Shown: in pieces, positions 1 to 7,415 of the stretch
How positions within the stretch are numbered: position 1 is the stretch's first letter
Layout: each line of letters opens with the position of its first letter
Assembly (NCBI GenBank): GCA_049317725.1
Contig: JBMOHS010000185.1
Location: 1-7,415, forward strand
DNA length: 7,415 bases
DNA from: CAIOZW01 sp049317725
GTDB taxonomy: Bacteria; Acidobacteriota; Blastocatellia; RBC074
Direction: 5' to 3'
The notes under the pieces: model-generated
Database searches by the model: none
What the model saw: only the letters and a program-made list of their open reading frames with translations
What the model was told of the DNA's origin: nothing
Position numbers and translations under genes: made by a program

Positions 1-641
1 ACCCAAGCGGCAATCAAGGCCCCGGCGAGGTAGATCACCAGTTGGACGAACTCGGTCCAGATGACGGCTGACATCCCGCCCAGGTAGGTGTAGATGATCG
101 TCGCGATCCCCATCACCAGAATCGAGATGACCAGGGACGCCTGGGTCGGGCTCAATCCGGGCAGCATCCAGTTGGTCACCCCTTCGAGACCGGGCACGGT
201 CAGCAGCAGCGCCGCAAGGACCAGCCCCGTGGCGAAGAGCCGAACCCCGTCGGCCAAGGTGCGCGTGACCAGGAAGAGCGCTGAGGCCAGTCGTCGAACA
301 CCCGATCCGAACCGTTGACCAAGGAGCTGGTAGACCGTCAGCATCTCTCCTTTGAAGTAGGAGGGGACGAAGAGGATCGTCACCGTCAGCCGTCCGATCA
401 TGTAGCCAATGACCAGCTGCATGAAGGTGAAATTGCCGCCATAGGCATATCCGGGGACGCTGATGAAGGTCACCGTGCTGGTCTCGGTGGCGACGATCGA
501 GCCCATGATCGCCCACCAAGGGACACGGTGGCCACTGACGAAGTAGTCCTGGAGGTTGCGGTGCGAGCGGGAAAACCAGGCGCCAAAGAGGACGGTGCCT
601 ACGAGATAGATGACCAGGATCGTCAAGTCTAAGTAATTCAT
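1..641 (-). CDS. Sodium:solute symporter (SSS family), 3' end cut by window edge
   Basis: The first 213 codons of a membrane transporter predicted to couple sodium (or another cation) influx to uptake of an organic solute. The gene runs off the left edge; SSS proteins are usually about 450-600 residues, so over half is missing. The protein starts MNYLDLTILVIYLVGTVLFG, a first membrane helix. Then come the VSGHRVPWW loop (about 36-43), a helix with ATETSTVTF (51-59) in the place of the family's Ser/Thr-rich cation-site region, further helices near 73-95, 135-150 and 168-187, and the characteristic YLGGMSAVIWTEFVQ segment (185-200), which matches the family's GG-x-x-AV-W-T-D/E-x-x-Q pattern. 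The ATG lies 3 nt after the stop of the hydrolase gene. A purine-rich AGGAGAGG sits 11 nt upstream inside that gene, implying co-transcription and probably coupled translation. The solute cannot be told from this fragment; the family includes sugar, proline, sialic acid and carboxylate carriers. Confidence 0.88.
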   Translation of the reverse strand, partial: MNYLDLTILVIYLVGTVLFGAWFSRSHRNLQDYFVSGHRVPWWAIMGSIVATETSTVTFISVPGYAYGGNFTFMQLVIGYMIGRLTVTILFVPSYFKGEMLTVYQLLGQRFGSGVRRLASALFLVTRTLADGVRLFATGLVLAALLLTVPGLEGVTNWMLPGLSPTQASLVISILVMGIATIIYTYLGGMSAVIWTEFVQLVIYLAGALIAAW

Positions 642-644
642 CGG

Positions 645-1814
645 TTATCGTACCTCTCCTGGTTCTGGGCGAATGCCTTCCCGTGCCCAGCGCCGCAGTT
701 CGTCAAACCCTTTGTCCATCTGTTGCGGGGTGAAGGAACAATGGCCCCGGCCGGCGGTGAATTTAGCCGTGAAGAGATCCTGGCGGCCCGTCAGCCGGGT
801 GATCGCCGCATAGTCACTGATGTAGCGTCCCGGAATCAACGGATCGTGGATGGTGTGTAGACTGAGGACGGGGCGGGCAACCACGCCAGTTGGGGTGTGG
901 TACTGGCGGAGATAGTCCCGGGCGCGCGGGTCGGCGATCACTCGCTGGATGGTGCGATTGAGGGAGAGATCGTCCCCGAATCCATCGTAGAGGGTCTGGC
1001 GATTGTCGAACGGATTGCCGCCGGCCCGGACCTGCAGTTCGCGATTGATCTCGTAGAAGAAGGTGAGAACCCCGGGAATCTCCGCCGGTCCCGCCAAGCT
1101 GTAGCGCGCGGCGTAGCTGGTCGCGCGCTCGGGCGCTGCCTCGACCGCGGCCTTGACTTTGGCCCCATCGAGCTTGGCACCTGCGGCCAATCCCGTCAGC
1201 GGCCCGACCACCCCGGGGAAGAGCGCGTCAAAGGTCGCCAGCATGTCGAAGACCCGCTCCTGCAGCCCGTTGAGGCTGGCGTTGAGGGGGCCACACATCG
1301 GCATCGCGCCCTGATAGGCTTCCGGGTAGCGCTCGATCGTCGCGAGGGTGATCACGCCTCCCATCGAGTGGCCCAGGACGTAGGCCTCACGGACTTCGCC
1401 GTAGGTGCGGAGAAAGTATTTGCGCAGCGCCTCGGTCTCTTCGACTCCCTCCTTGATCGCCCAGCCTTGGCGGCTGTAGGCCGATTCGGCGAAAGCAAAC
1501 CCCCGGTTCAAAAAGAGTTTGCGAAAGATCGCCCCGCGCAGGAGGTCGAACCGGTAGGGCGTACTGACGGACTGGTAGCCGTGACAGTAGATGACCAGGC
1601 CGGCAAGCCCCCCCGCCGGCAACGGATCGGGCAGCTCGATTCGAAAGGGGGCACCATTGATCTCTCCCGTCTCGACCCGAGAGCCCGTCGGAGCGGCGGG
1701 CGTTTGTGCGGGGACACCTCCCTCGAAGAAGAGGAATACCAACGTGAGAAGCAGGGCGCCCGGGTTCCAGTCACGCCGCAGACGGGGCGTTCTGCGAACT
1801 GAGTCTTTGATCAT
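645..1814 (-). CDS. Secreted alpha/beta hydrolase
   Basis: An exported serine hydrolase of 389 residues. The N-terminus has basic residues (RRTPRLRR, 7-14) followed by the hydrophobic stretch ALLLTLVFLFF (20-30) and a likely signal peptidase site near VPAQ (34-37), so the mature enzyme should act outside the cytoplasmic membrane. The fold is shown by VIYCHGY (74-80, oxyanion-hole region) and the nucleophile elbow GHSMGG (148-153) with Ser150. The probable acid is Asp324 in LHTIHDPLIPG and the probable base His358 in AGRGHCSF. The insertion at about 180-300 is a likely cap domain. The start was placed at the ATG whose AGGAGG lies 6 nt upstream; the frame is open for 52 more codons upstream but that stretch is inside the permease gene. 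The ATG overlaps the permease stop by 4 nt (ATGA), and 3 nt separate its own stop from the symporter. The family covers esterases, lipases and peptidases; the substrate is unknown, though neighbouring transporters suggest release of an importable product. Confidence 0.86.
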   Translation of the reverse strand: MIKDSVRRTPRLRRDWNPGALLLTLVFLFFEGGVPAQTPAAPTGSRVETGEINGAPFRIELPDPLPAGGLAGLVIYCHGYQSVSTPYRFDLLRGAIFRKLFLNRGFAFAESAYSRQGWAIKEGVEETEALRKYFLRTYGEVREAYVLGHSMGGVITLATIERYPEAYQGAMPMCGPLNASLNGLQERVFDMLATFDALFPGVVGPLTGLAAGAKLDGAKVKAAVEAAPERATSYAARYSLAGPAEIPGVLTFFYEINRELQVRAGGNPFDNRQTLYDGFGDDLSLNRTIQRVIADPRARDYLRQYHTPTGVVARPVLSLHTIHDPLIPGRYISDYAAITRLTGRQDLFTAKFTAGRGHCSFTPQQMDKGFDELRRWAREGIRPEPGEVR

Positions 1815-3232
1815 CTTTCTCCTCCTCTCGACTTCGAGGCTCGAAAATAGAGATAGAGCGGCATTCCCAGCGCAATCAACCCTAGACCGATCGCCGCTTC
1901 GACAGGTCGCGTGAAGAGGGAGTTGACCACCAGCCAGATGGCGACCAGAACAAAGACCAGCGGAATCCACGGATACCCGATGGTCCGGTACGGCCTGGCA
2001 AGGCTCGGAAAGCGACGACGCAGGACGAAGACCGACGAGGTGACGAGGGCGTAGAAGATCCAGGAGGCGAAGATGACGTAGTCCGTCAGCTGATCGAACG
2101 TTCCGGAGAGCGCGAGGATGGCGGCCCAGACCGCTTGAATCAAGATCGACCAGACGGGAACCCGCGAGGAGGGGTGCAACCGCTCCATCCGCGAAAAGAA
2201 GAGGCCATCGCGCGCCATCGCGTACGGCACTCGCGCATTGGCCAGAATCGATCCATTGAGCGCTCCAAGCGCCGAGAGGATGAAGGCGATCGAGACGAGG
2301 CGCCCTCCATAGTCACCCAGAAATGTCTGCGCTGCCTTGGTGGCAACGGGCAGGGCGTCCCGGTACTTCGTCGAACTGGAGGTGATCACCTCGCTGAATG
2401 GCAGCGCATAGAAGTAGGCGAGATTGGCGATGCAGTAGACTACCGTCACCGCGACCATGCCGAGGATGAGGGCGCGCGGGATGTTGCGTCCTGGATTCTG
2501 GACCTCCCCCGCCGCCATCGGCATGTTATTCCAGCCGTCATAGGCCCAGAGCGCCGCCATCATGGCAGTGCCGAAGGCCGCCAGCCCCCCGACAGGGATC
2601 GCTCCCTCCCCAGACGGCGTCGCAAGGTGGGCCCAGCTCGCGCCACCCGAAAAGAGGAAGACCCCACCGACGACGACGATGATCCCCCCGATCTTGAGAA
2701 CCGTGAGGATCGATTGAACCTTGCCTCCGAACGCCACTGCCAAGCAGTTGACCAGCGCAAAGAGCAGGATCACGACCACCGCGACGAGCTGCAATGTACC
2801 CAATCGCCAGTGGATCGACTGGCCGAGAAAGCGGAAGTGGTGCTCCGCCCAGACTGTCGTCAAGGGAAAGACGGCGGAGAGGAAGGTGGCCACGCCGGTG
2901 CCCAGAATCGCGATCGAGCCGCTTCCCGCCACCGCGAACCGCATCCAGCCAAACATGAAGGCGGTCGTCTCGCCATAGGCTTGGCGCAGATAGACGTACT
3001 CGCCTCCCGCGTGGGGGAGCATCGCCCCCAGCTCAGCATAGGTCAACGCTCCAGCCAGGGAGAGCAGGCCGGCTGCGACCCAGGCCGCCAGCACCAACCA
3101 CGGGGCCCCGACGTCCTGCGCCATGATCGCCGTTTTGAGAAAGACGCCTGTGCCAATGACGGTCCCAACGACGAGTGCCGTCGTGTCGGTCAACGTCAAT
3201 CCTCGAATCATCTCTACCTTCTGATCGGCCAT
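1811..3232 (-). CDS. APC-superfamily amino acid permease
   Basis: An integral membrane transporter of 473 residues, the usual length for the amino acid-polyamine-organocation superfamily, probably with 12 membrane helices. The first helix contains VGTVIGTGVFLKTA (22-35), the glycine-rich unwound segment that binds the amino-acid backbone. Also present are PHAGGEYVYLRQAYG (73-87), ALWAYDGWNNMPMAAGEVQNP (helix 6 region, about 228-247) and the loop ALNGSILANARVPYAMARDGLF (324-345). Together these resemble LAT-type carriers such as the Bacillus Ser/Thr exchanger SteT; the exact amino acid cannot be read. I chose the ATG (MADQKVEM) at 3232. The frame is open to a TTG at 3292, but that TTG forms the -35 box of a good promoter, so it should not be transcribed. 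A GAGGA motif lies 13 nt upstream, a weak, distant ribosome site. It is the first gene of the operon with the hydrolase and the sodium symporter. Confidence 0.88.
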   Translation of the reverse strand: MADQKVEMIRGLTLTDTTALVVGTVIGTGVFLKTAIMAQDVGAPWLVLAAWVAAGLLSLAGALTYAELGAMLPHAGGEYVYLRQAYGETTAFMFGWMRFAVAGSGSIAILGTGVATFLSAVFPLTTVWAEHHFRFLGQSIHWRLGTLQLVAVVVILLFALVNCLAVAFGGKVQSILTVLKIGGIIVVVGGVFLFSGGASWAHLATPSGEGAIPVGGLAAFGTAMMAALWAYDGWNNMPMAAGEVQNPGRNIPRALILGMVAVTVVYCIANLAYFYALPFSEVITSSSTKYRDALPVATKAAQTFLGDYGGRLVSIAFILSALGALNGSILANARVPYAMARDGLFFSRMERLHPSSRVPVWSILIQAVWAAILALSGTFDQLTDYVIFASWIFYALVTSSVFVLRRRFPSLARPYRTIGYPWIPLVFVLVAIWLVVNSLFTRPVEAAIGLGLIALGMPLYLYFRASKSRGGER

Positions 3233-3264
3233 TGCGAATGCTCGTTCCTCTGTCTTGGGTTGAT

Positions 3265-3292
3265 ATTCTAGATCGGAATACGGGAATGCCAA
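3265..3292 (-). promoter_or_regulatory. Predicted sigma-70-type promoter of the permease-hydrolase-symporter operon
   Basis: On the minus strand TTGGCA (3292-3287, 5 of 6 to TTGACA) is followed after 16 nt by TAGAAT (3270-3265, 5 of 6 to TATAAT). Transcription would begin near 3258, giving a leader of roughly 25 nt before the permease ATG at 3232. This is the best promoter match I found in the window. It also argues against the longer permease start at the TTG of 3292, which is the -35 box itself. Assignment rests on consensus match and position only. Confidence 0.55.
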
Positions 3293-3350
3293 GCAATCGG
3301 GCTCACGCGATCTCGGCAGTGAGGTCGTCGTCTTGATCGAAGGTCGGGTT

Positions 3351-3374
3351 CGGGAGGAGGCTCCCCCCCTCCCG
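3351..3374 (-). terminator. GC-rich hairpin downstream of the DUF1080 gene, possible terminator
   Basis: CGGGAGG (3351-3357) and CCTCCCG (3368-3374) form a perfect 7-bp stem with a 10-nt loop, 24 nt beyond the stop codon of the DUF1080 gene and before the promoter of the next operon, where a terminator would be expected. No run of U follows the stem on either strand, so it is not a classical intrinsic terminator. It may act as an mRNA 3' end stabiliser or with Rho. Confidence 0.35.
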
Positions 3375-3397
3375 TCTTGAGCCTGCTCCGCAATTGC

Positions 3398-4048
3398 TCA
3401 GCTCAGCCGTTTGATCCGGATGTTGCGATAGCGGACCACACTCTTCGGGTCGTGCGCCTGGAGGGCAATCGTCCCCTTGCTCAGAATCCGGGTGAACTCT
3501 TTGCCGGGCTGACGGTCGGCTTCCTCCGTCCAGTCGACGACGACCTTGTCATTGAGCTTGACCGTGATGTGCTTGCCCTTGACGATGATGTGGTAGGTGT
3601 ACCACTCGTCGTCCTTGACGTTCACTTCCCGGACATTGACCACATCGTAAAGAGAACCACTTTTGCGCCAATCGCCGTGGGATTGATTGACCTGCACCTC
3701 ATACCCGTTGCGCGGCCAGCTCGTCTCTTGGTACTGCGTGTGAATGTAGATGCCCCCATTCGAGACGGGACCAGTCATCACCTCGATCTTCATCTCGAAA
3801 TCGACGAGGGGCTGTTGATCCCCTACATAAAAGGCATGCGCACGGGGGCCATTGGCGACAATCGCTCCATCCTTGATCGACCAGCTCTCCTGGTTCTCAT
3901 TGGCCAGTTTCCATCCTGTCCAGGTCTTTCCGTCAAAGATCGACTTGAAGCCCTCTTCTCCCCTTCCTTGGGCCAAGGCAAGGGGAGAGAGGAGAAGGGT
4001 CAGGCTCAGCGCGCAGAGCAGCTGGGTTCGTTGGGACATCCTCGTCAT
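3398..4048 (-). CDS. Secreted 3-keto-disaccharide hydrolase (DUF1080) family protein
   Basis: A small exported protein of 216 residues consisting of one DUF1080 / 3-keto-disaccharide hydrolase domain (PF06439, as I recall it), a concanavalin-like beta-sandwich. Residues 10-26 (LLCALSLTLLLSPLALA) form a signal peptide with probable cleavage after ALA at 26. The domain opens with FKSIFDGKTWTGWK (34-47) and WSIKDGAIVANGP (56-68). It continues through the core VSNGGIYIHTQYQ (95-107) and NGYEVQVN (114-121), then DDEWYTYHIIVKGKHITVKLN (146-166), and closes with GTIALQAHDPKSVVRYRNIRIK (192-213), a layout typical of the family. Family members act on 3-keto-glycosides or related sugars in the periplasm or outside, often in polysaccharide-degrading soil and aquatic bacteria. 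The start is set by GGAGG 9 nt upstream; an in-frame ATG three codons later is the alternative. It stands alone, 154 nt after alr and 165 nt before the permease, so it is probably transcribed separately. Confidence 0.86.
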   Translation of the reverse strand: MTRMSQRTQLLCALSLTLLLSPLALAQGRGEEGFKSIFDGKTWTGWKLANENQESWSIKDGAIVANGPRAHAFYVGDQQPLVDFEMKIEVMTGPVSNGGIYIHTQYQETSWPRNGYEVQVNQSHGDWRKSGSLYDVVNVREVNVKDDEWYTYHIIVKGKHITVKLNDKVVVDWTEEADRQPGKEFTRILSKGTIALQAHDPKSVVRYRNIRIKRLS

Positions 4049-4087
4049 GAATTGAATCCTCCATTATGGATAGCTCAAACGGAGCAA

Positions 4088-4106
4088 GCAGGCGAGAGAG
4101 GCCTGC
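4088..4106 (-). other. Small hairpin between alr and the DUF1080 gene
   Basis: GCAGGC (4088-4093) and GCCTGC (4101-4106) form a 6-bp perfect stem around a 7-nt GA-repeat loop. It lies about 97 nt after the alr stop and 40 nt before the DUF1080 start. No convincing U-run follows, so a terminator role for alr is weak; it could equally be a structure in the 5' leader of the DUF1080 mRNA. The rest of the 154-nt gap shows no gene or clear promoter. Confidence 0.25.
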
Positions 4107-4202
4107 CAGCGCCACAGACAAATCGCTTGGACTGATGAGGGCACGCCGAAGTAGGCAGCCGGGCGGTAGTGTACTCCCAAAGAGGAAAAACGGAAACGCG
4201 GA

Positions 4203-5387
4203 TCAGGAGATGGAAGGGGAAAGAGGGGGCAATTCAGAGTAGTGCCGGGGGACTCGTGGTCCAATCCCCGTGACGACTTCGTAGGAGATCGTCCCGATCT
4301 CCGCCGCAAGCTCCTCCGCACGAATCGGGGAAGCTGAGGGGAAGTGGACCTGTCGGCCGAGAAGAATCACCTCGTCTCCCAAGGTGACACCTGGAATATC
4401 TGTCACGTCGACCAGTGTCAGATCCATGCTGACACGGCCAACGATCGGCGCACGACAACCGCGGATGAGGACGTGGCCCCGGTTGGAGAGCGCCCGCCGC
4501 AGCCCATCGGCATAGCCGATCGGCAGGGTGGCGATCCGGCTGACCCGCTGGGTTCGATAGGTTCCCCCATAACCCAGGGGCTGGCCGGCGGGGACCCACT
4601 TGAGCAGAATGATCCGTGTATGGAGTGACAGGACCGGCCGGAGTCGCTCCGCCGCGAGAGGGGCAATGGAGGGGGCGAGCACATCTCCCACCAGACCGTA
4701 GAGCGTGGCACCCGCTCGCGCCAGTGTCCCCTGGGCCGCTGGAAATCGGAAGACCCCGGCACTGTTGGCCAAGTGCTGCCAGCGAATCCGGCCTGTCGCC
4801 GATTCGATCTGTTCAACTACCCTCTGAAAACGCGCAACCTGCTGCTGGGTGGTCCCTGGGTCCTCTGCATCTGCATCGGCAAAGTGGGTCAGTGCCCCTG
4901 TCAACTGTATGTTGGGAAAAGCCGGCAGGATCTCCAGCCAACTGGGCAGATCGTCCTCGAGAATGCCGAGGCGACCCATGCCGGTATCGATCTTAAGGTG
5001 GTATTCGACGATGCGACCAGCCACCCGCGCCTGGGCGTCGAGTTCCTCCAGGGCATCGCGGCGGAAGATGGCTGGGACGATCCGATCCGCAATGATCTGC
5101 TCCCCCTGCCCCTGCCAGAAACCTCCGACGCAGAAGATCGGACGGGTGATCCCCACCTGTCGCAACGCCCTGCCCTCTTCCGGCAGTGCAACGCCAAACC
5201 AGTCGGCCCCGATCGCTTCGAGGGCCTGTGCACAGCGGACTGCCCCGTGACCGTAGGCGTCCGCTTTGAGCACTGCCATCAATTGCACGCCATCCTCAAG
5301 CTGGCTCCGGATGGTCTGATAGTTCGATTGGAGTGCTTCCAGATCGACCTCGGCCCAGGTTGGTCGGGCTCCGCTTGCCTCTGCCAT
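4203..5387 (-). CDS. alr: Alanine racemase
   Basis: A cytoplasmic PLP enzyme that interconverts L- and D-alanine, supplying D-alanine for peptidoglycan. The 394 residues match the family length of about 360-400. The N-terminal TIM barrel starts RPTWAEVDLEAL (8-19) and carries the PLP lysine Lys41 in MAVLKADAYGHG. LKIDTGMGRLG (131-141) includes Lys132, equivalent to the carbamylated lysine of the Geobacillus enzyme. ARAGATLYG (223-231) holds Arg224, which contacts the pyridine nitrogen. The C-terminal domain provides the second catalytic base, Tyr273 in PLGYGGTY, then IGYADG (290-295) and the VSMDLTLVDVTD segment (319-330). All key residues are intact. I chose the ATG at 5387, with GGAGG 4 nt upstream and a family-typical start. 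An in-frame ATG at 5453 would add 22 residues (MPCVVINFDR...) encoded partly by the end of a repeat element. It follows dnaB on the same strand, separated by that repeat, an adjacency also found in E. coli. Confidence 0.95.
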   Translation of the reverse strand: MAEASGARPTWAEVDLEALQSNYQTIRSQLEDGVQLMAVLKADAYGHGAVRCAQALEAIGADWFGVALPEEGRALRQVGITRPIFCVGGFWQGQGEQIIADRIVPAIFRRDALEELDAQARVAGRIVEYHLKIDTGMGRLGILEDDLPSWLEILPAFPNIQLTGALTHFADADAEDPGTTQQQVARFQRVVEQIESATGRIRWQHLANSAGVFRFPAAQGTLARAGATLYGLVGDVLAPSIAPLAAERLRPVLSLHTRIILLKWVPAGQPLGYGGTYRTQRVSRIATLPIGYADGLRRALSNRGHVLIRGCRAPIVGRVSMDLTLVDVTDIPGVTLGDEVILLGRQVHFPSASPIRAEELAAEIGTISYEVVTGIGPRVPRHYSELPPLSPSIS

Positions 5388-5426
5388 CGCCCCTCCATCG
5401 TTCAACCTTCGTTCGCCATCGAGACG

Positions 5427-5440
5427 ATCAAAATTGATCA
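5427..5440. promoter_or_regulatory. Near-palindrome upstream of alr, possible operator
   Basis: GATCAA-AA-TTGATC has two perfect 6-nt arms around a 2-nt centre, 40 nt upstream of the chosen alr start. The size and symmetry suit a dimeric repressor site, but nothing identifies a regulator. It also overlaps the boundary of the repeat element and one copy of the putative flanking duplication, so its origin may simply be insertional. Confidence 0.25.
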
Positions 5441-5661
5441 CTACGCACGGCATCGATAAACTTTAATGGATCCTATCTTCTTCTCCGTGATCCCTCTGTC
5501 TCTGATGCCATTCACTCGAACGTTGCCAGGTCGCAAAGGTCGTCCTGATCTTCTTCTCTGTGATCTCTCTGGCTCGGTGGTGGAATGAATTCTTCCGTTC
5601 TGACGTTGGTCGCTGGTTGGCCCAGTCCACTTTCCGATCTTCCTCTGCGTGAGTAGTTACC
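5440..5661 (-). repeat. MITE-like intergenic repeat, left copy (between dnaB and alr)
   Basis: A ~222-bp non-coding repeat filling most of the 289-nt gap between dnaB and alr. Read on the minus strand it begins GGTAACTACTCACG next to the dnaB stop and ends GATGCCGTGCGTAGTG in the alr leader. The whole unit reappears in inverted orientation at 7127-7360 upstream of dnaB. Over the first 112 positions I count about 95 identical bases without gaps. The outermost 32 match at about 24, and the middle aligns only with gaps. The ends are imperfect inverted repeats: ACTACGCACG (5441-5450) against ACTACTCACG read on the minus strand from 5657 to 5648, 9 of 10. Inside, an ATCTTCTTCTC..GTGATC unit occurs twice (5475-5502 and 5548-5575). 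The direct repeat CAAAATTGAT flanks it (5430-5439, 5661-5670). There is no transposase; a non-autonomous (MITE-type) element is my inference. Confidence 0.75.
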
Positions 5662-5676
5662 AAAATTGATGCCCAG

Positions 5677-7083
<1,407 letters not shown>

Positions 7084-7126
7084 GCGACCTCCCCTGCCAG
7101 GCAACTTGCGTTGGTGGTTGAAAAAA

Positions 7127-7360
7127 GGTAACTACTCACGGAGAGGAAAATCAGAAAGGGGACCAGGCCGACCAGAGACCGATGTCAGAACCGAAGACAT
7201 GATTCCACCACCGAGACACAGAGAACACAGAGAAGAAGGTTGAGGAGTGACTCGCGCCAACAAACAACCAACGTCTGGACAGATCACATCATTGCATGAC
7301 AGAGAGATCACATAGAAGAGGATAGGGGCCATTGAAGTTCATTGATGCCGTGAGTCGCTC
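7127..7360 (+). repeat. MITE-like intergenic repeat, right copy (upstream of dnaB)
   Basis: A ~234-bp second copy of the repeat, inverted relative to the one at 5440-5661, so the two GGTAACTACTCACG ends both face dnaB. It keeps that 14-nt end exactly (7127-7140), the segment CCACCACCGAG and the purine-rich CACAGAGAACACAGAGAAGAA (7216-7236), the GATAGG block (7321-7326) and the GATGCCGTGAGT outer end (7344-7355). Its termini are inverted repeats: ACTCACGG (7134-7141) is the exact complement of CCGTGAGT (7348-7355). The centre, about 7240-7290, has diverged and gained roughly 10 bases. No clear target duplication flanks it. It makes up most of the 332-nt gene-free right edge (7084-7415); only 43 nt separate it from the dnaB start, so any promoter belonging to dnaB alone must lie largely inside it. 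Short open frames across it are accidental. Confidence 0.72.
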
Positions 7361-7415
7361 CCAATCTTCTTCTCGGTGATCTCTCTCTTTCTGATGCCAT
7401 TTACTCGTACGTTGC
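7361..7415 (-). repeat. Third, partial repeat copy running off the right edge
   Basis: From 7364 to the window end (52 nt) the sequence matches the left copy at 5475-5526 in the same orientation, with 46 of 52 bases identical. It includes ATCTTCTTCTC, CTGATGCCATT and CGTTGC. The terminal ~32 bases of the element are missing; the outer end of the right copy sits there instead, so the two are joined head to head. The remainder lies beyond the window. Confidence 0.65.

Noticed and set aside
897..1802. Long plus-strand open frame (301 codons) opposite the hydrolase gene
   Set aside because: It is antisense to a gene with an intact catalytic triad and signal peptide. Its product is a charged, low-hydrophobicity sequence without recognisable motifs, as expected from reading a GC-rich gene backwards.
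2135..3271. Plus-strand open frame (378 codons) opposite the permease gene
   Set aside because: Its Arg/His/Asp-rich composition is the typical antisense shadow of a hydrophobic membrane protein; it has no domain signature or ribosome site worth noting.
4049..4202. Promoter for the DUF1080 gene around minus-strand TATCCATAAT
   Set aside because: The CATAAT overlaps the ribosome site region and the nearest TTGCTC is only 13 nt away, so no acceptable -35/-10 pair is formed.
5427..5575. CRISPR-like reading of the short repeated ATCTTCTTCTC units
   Set aside because: There are only two units per element, spacing is irregular, spacers are shared between copies, and no cas gene is present.
5463..5663. 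66-codon minus-strand open frame between dnaB and alr
   Set aside because: It lies wholly within the repeat element; the right copy differs by insertions that break the frame, so coding is not conserved.
7132..7332. 66-codon minus-strand open frame upstream of dnaB
   Set aside because: It is also inside the repeat, on the opposite repeat strand to the frame in the left copy, so the two do not encode the same product.

Overview
The window reads as an ordinary bacterial chromosome segment of moderately high GC, with all six protein genes on the minus strand. The set combines a DnaB replicative helicase next to an alanine racemase, a secreted 3-keto-disaccharide hydrolase (DUF1080) family protein, and an amino-acid permease / secreted hydrolase / sodium symporter cluster. 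This and the wording of DnaB (for example its FDGVPRFSN and EDRVKEGFV segments) remind me of Acidobacteriota. Verrucomicrobiota or Planctomycetota remain possible. This is recognition from memory, not a search result.

Read in the direction of transcription (right to left), the layout is as follows. The right edge (7084-7415) has no gene and is filled by repeat DNA. Then come dnaB (7083-5677), a 289-base gap almost entirely occupied by another copy of the same repeat, and alr (5387-4203). A 154-base gap with a small hairpin leads to the DUF1080 gene (4048-3398), followed by a 165-base gap with a GC-rich hairpin and a good sigma-70-type promoter. Finally there is a tight three-gene operon: APC-family permease (3232-1811), secreted alpha/beta hydrolase (1814-645) and an SSS-family sodium symporter (641 to beyond position 1). 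The symporter is cut by the left edge, so only its first 213 codons are present.

The genes fall into two themes. dnaB-alr is a housekeeping pair (replication fork helicase and D-alanine supply for peptidoglycan), also adjacent in E. coli. The left half is a nutrient-scavenging module: an exported hydrolase translationally coupled to two different transporters, preceded by an independent exported enzyme likely to act on sugar derivatives.

The main non-coding discovery is a pair of degenerate ~220-235 bp repeats in inverted orientation on either side of dnaB. They have matching short terminal inverted repeats, no coding capacity and, for the left copy, a possible 9-10 bp flanking duplication, so they look like a MITE-type element. 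A third, partial copy abuts the right one and runs off the window. The repeat ends supply the leader sequences of both dnaB and alr. I saw no CRISPR array, RNA gene, transposase or defence system.
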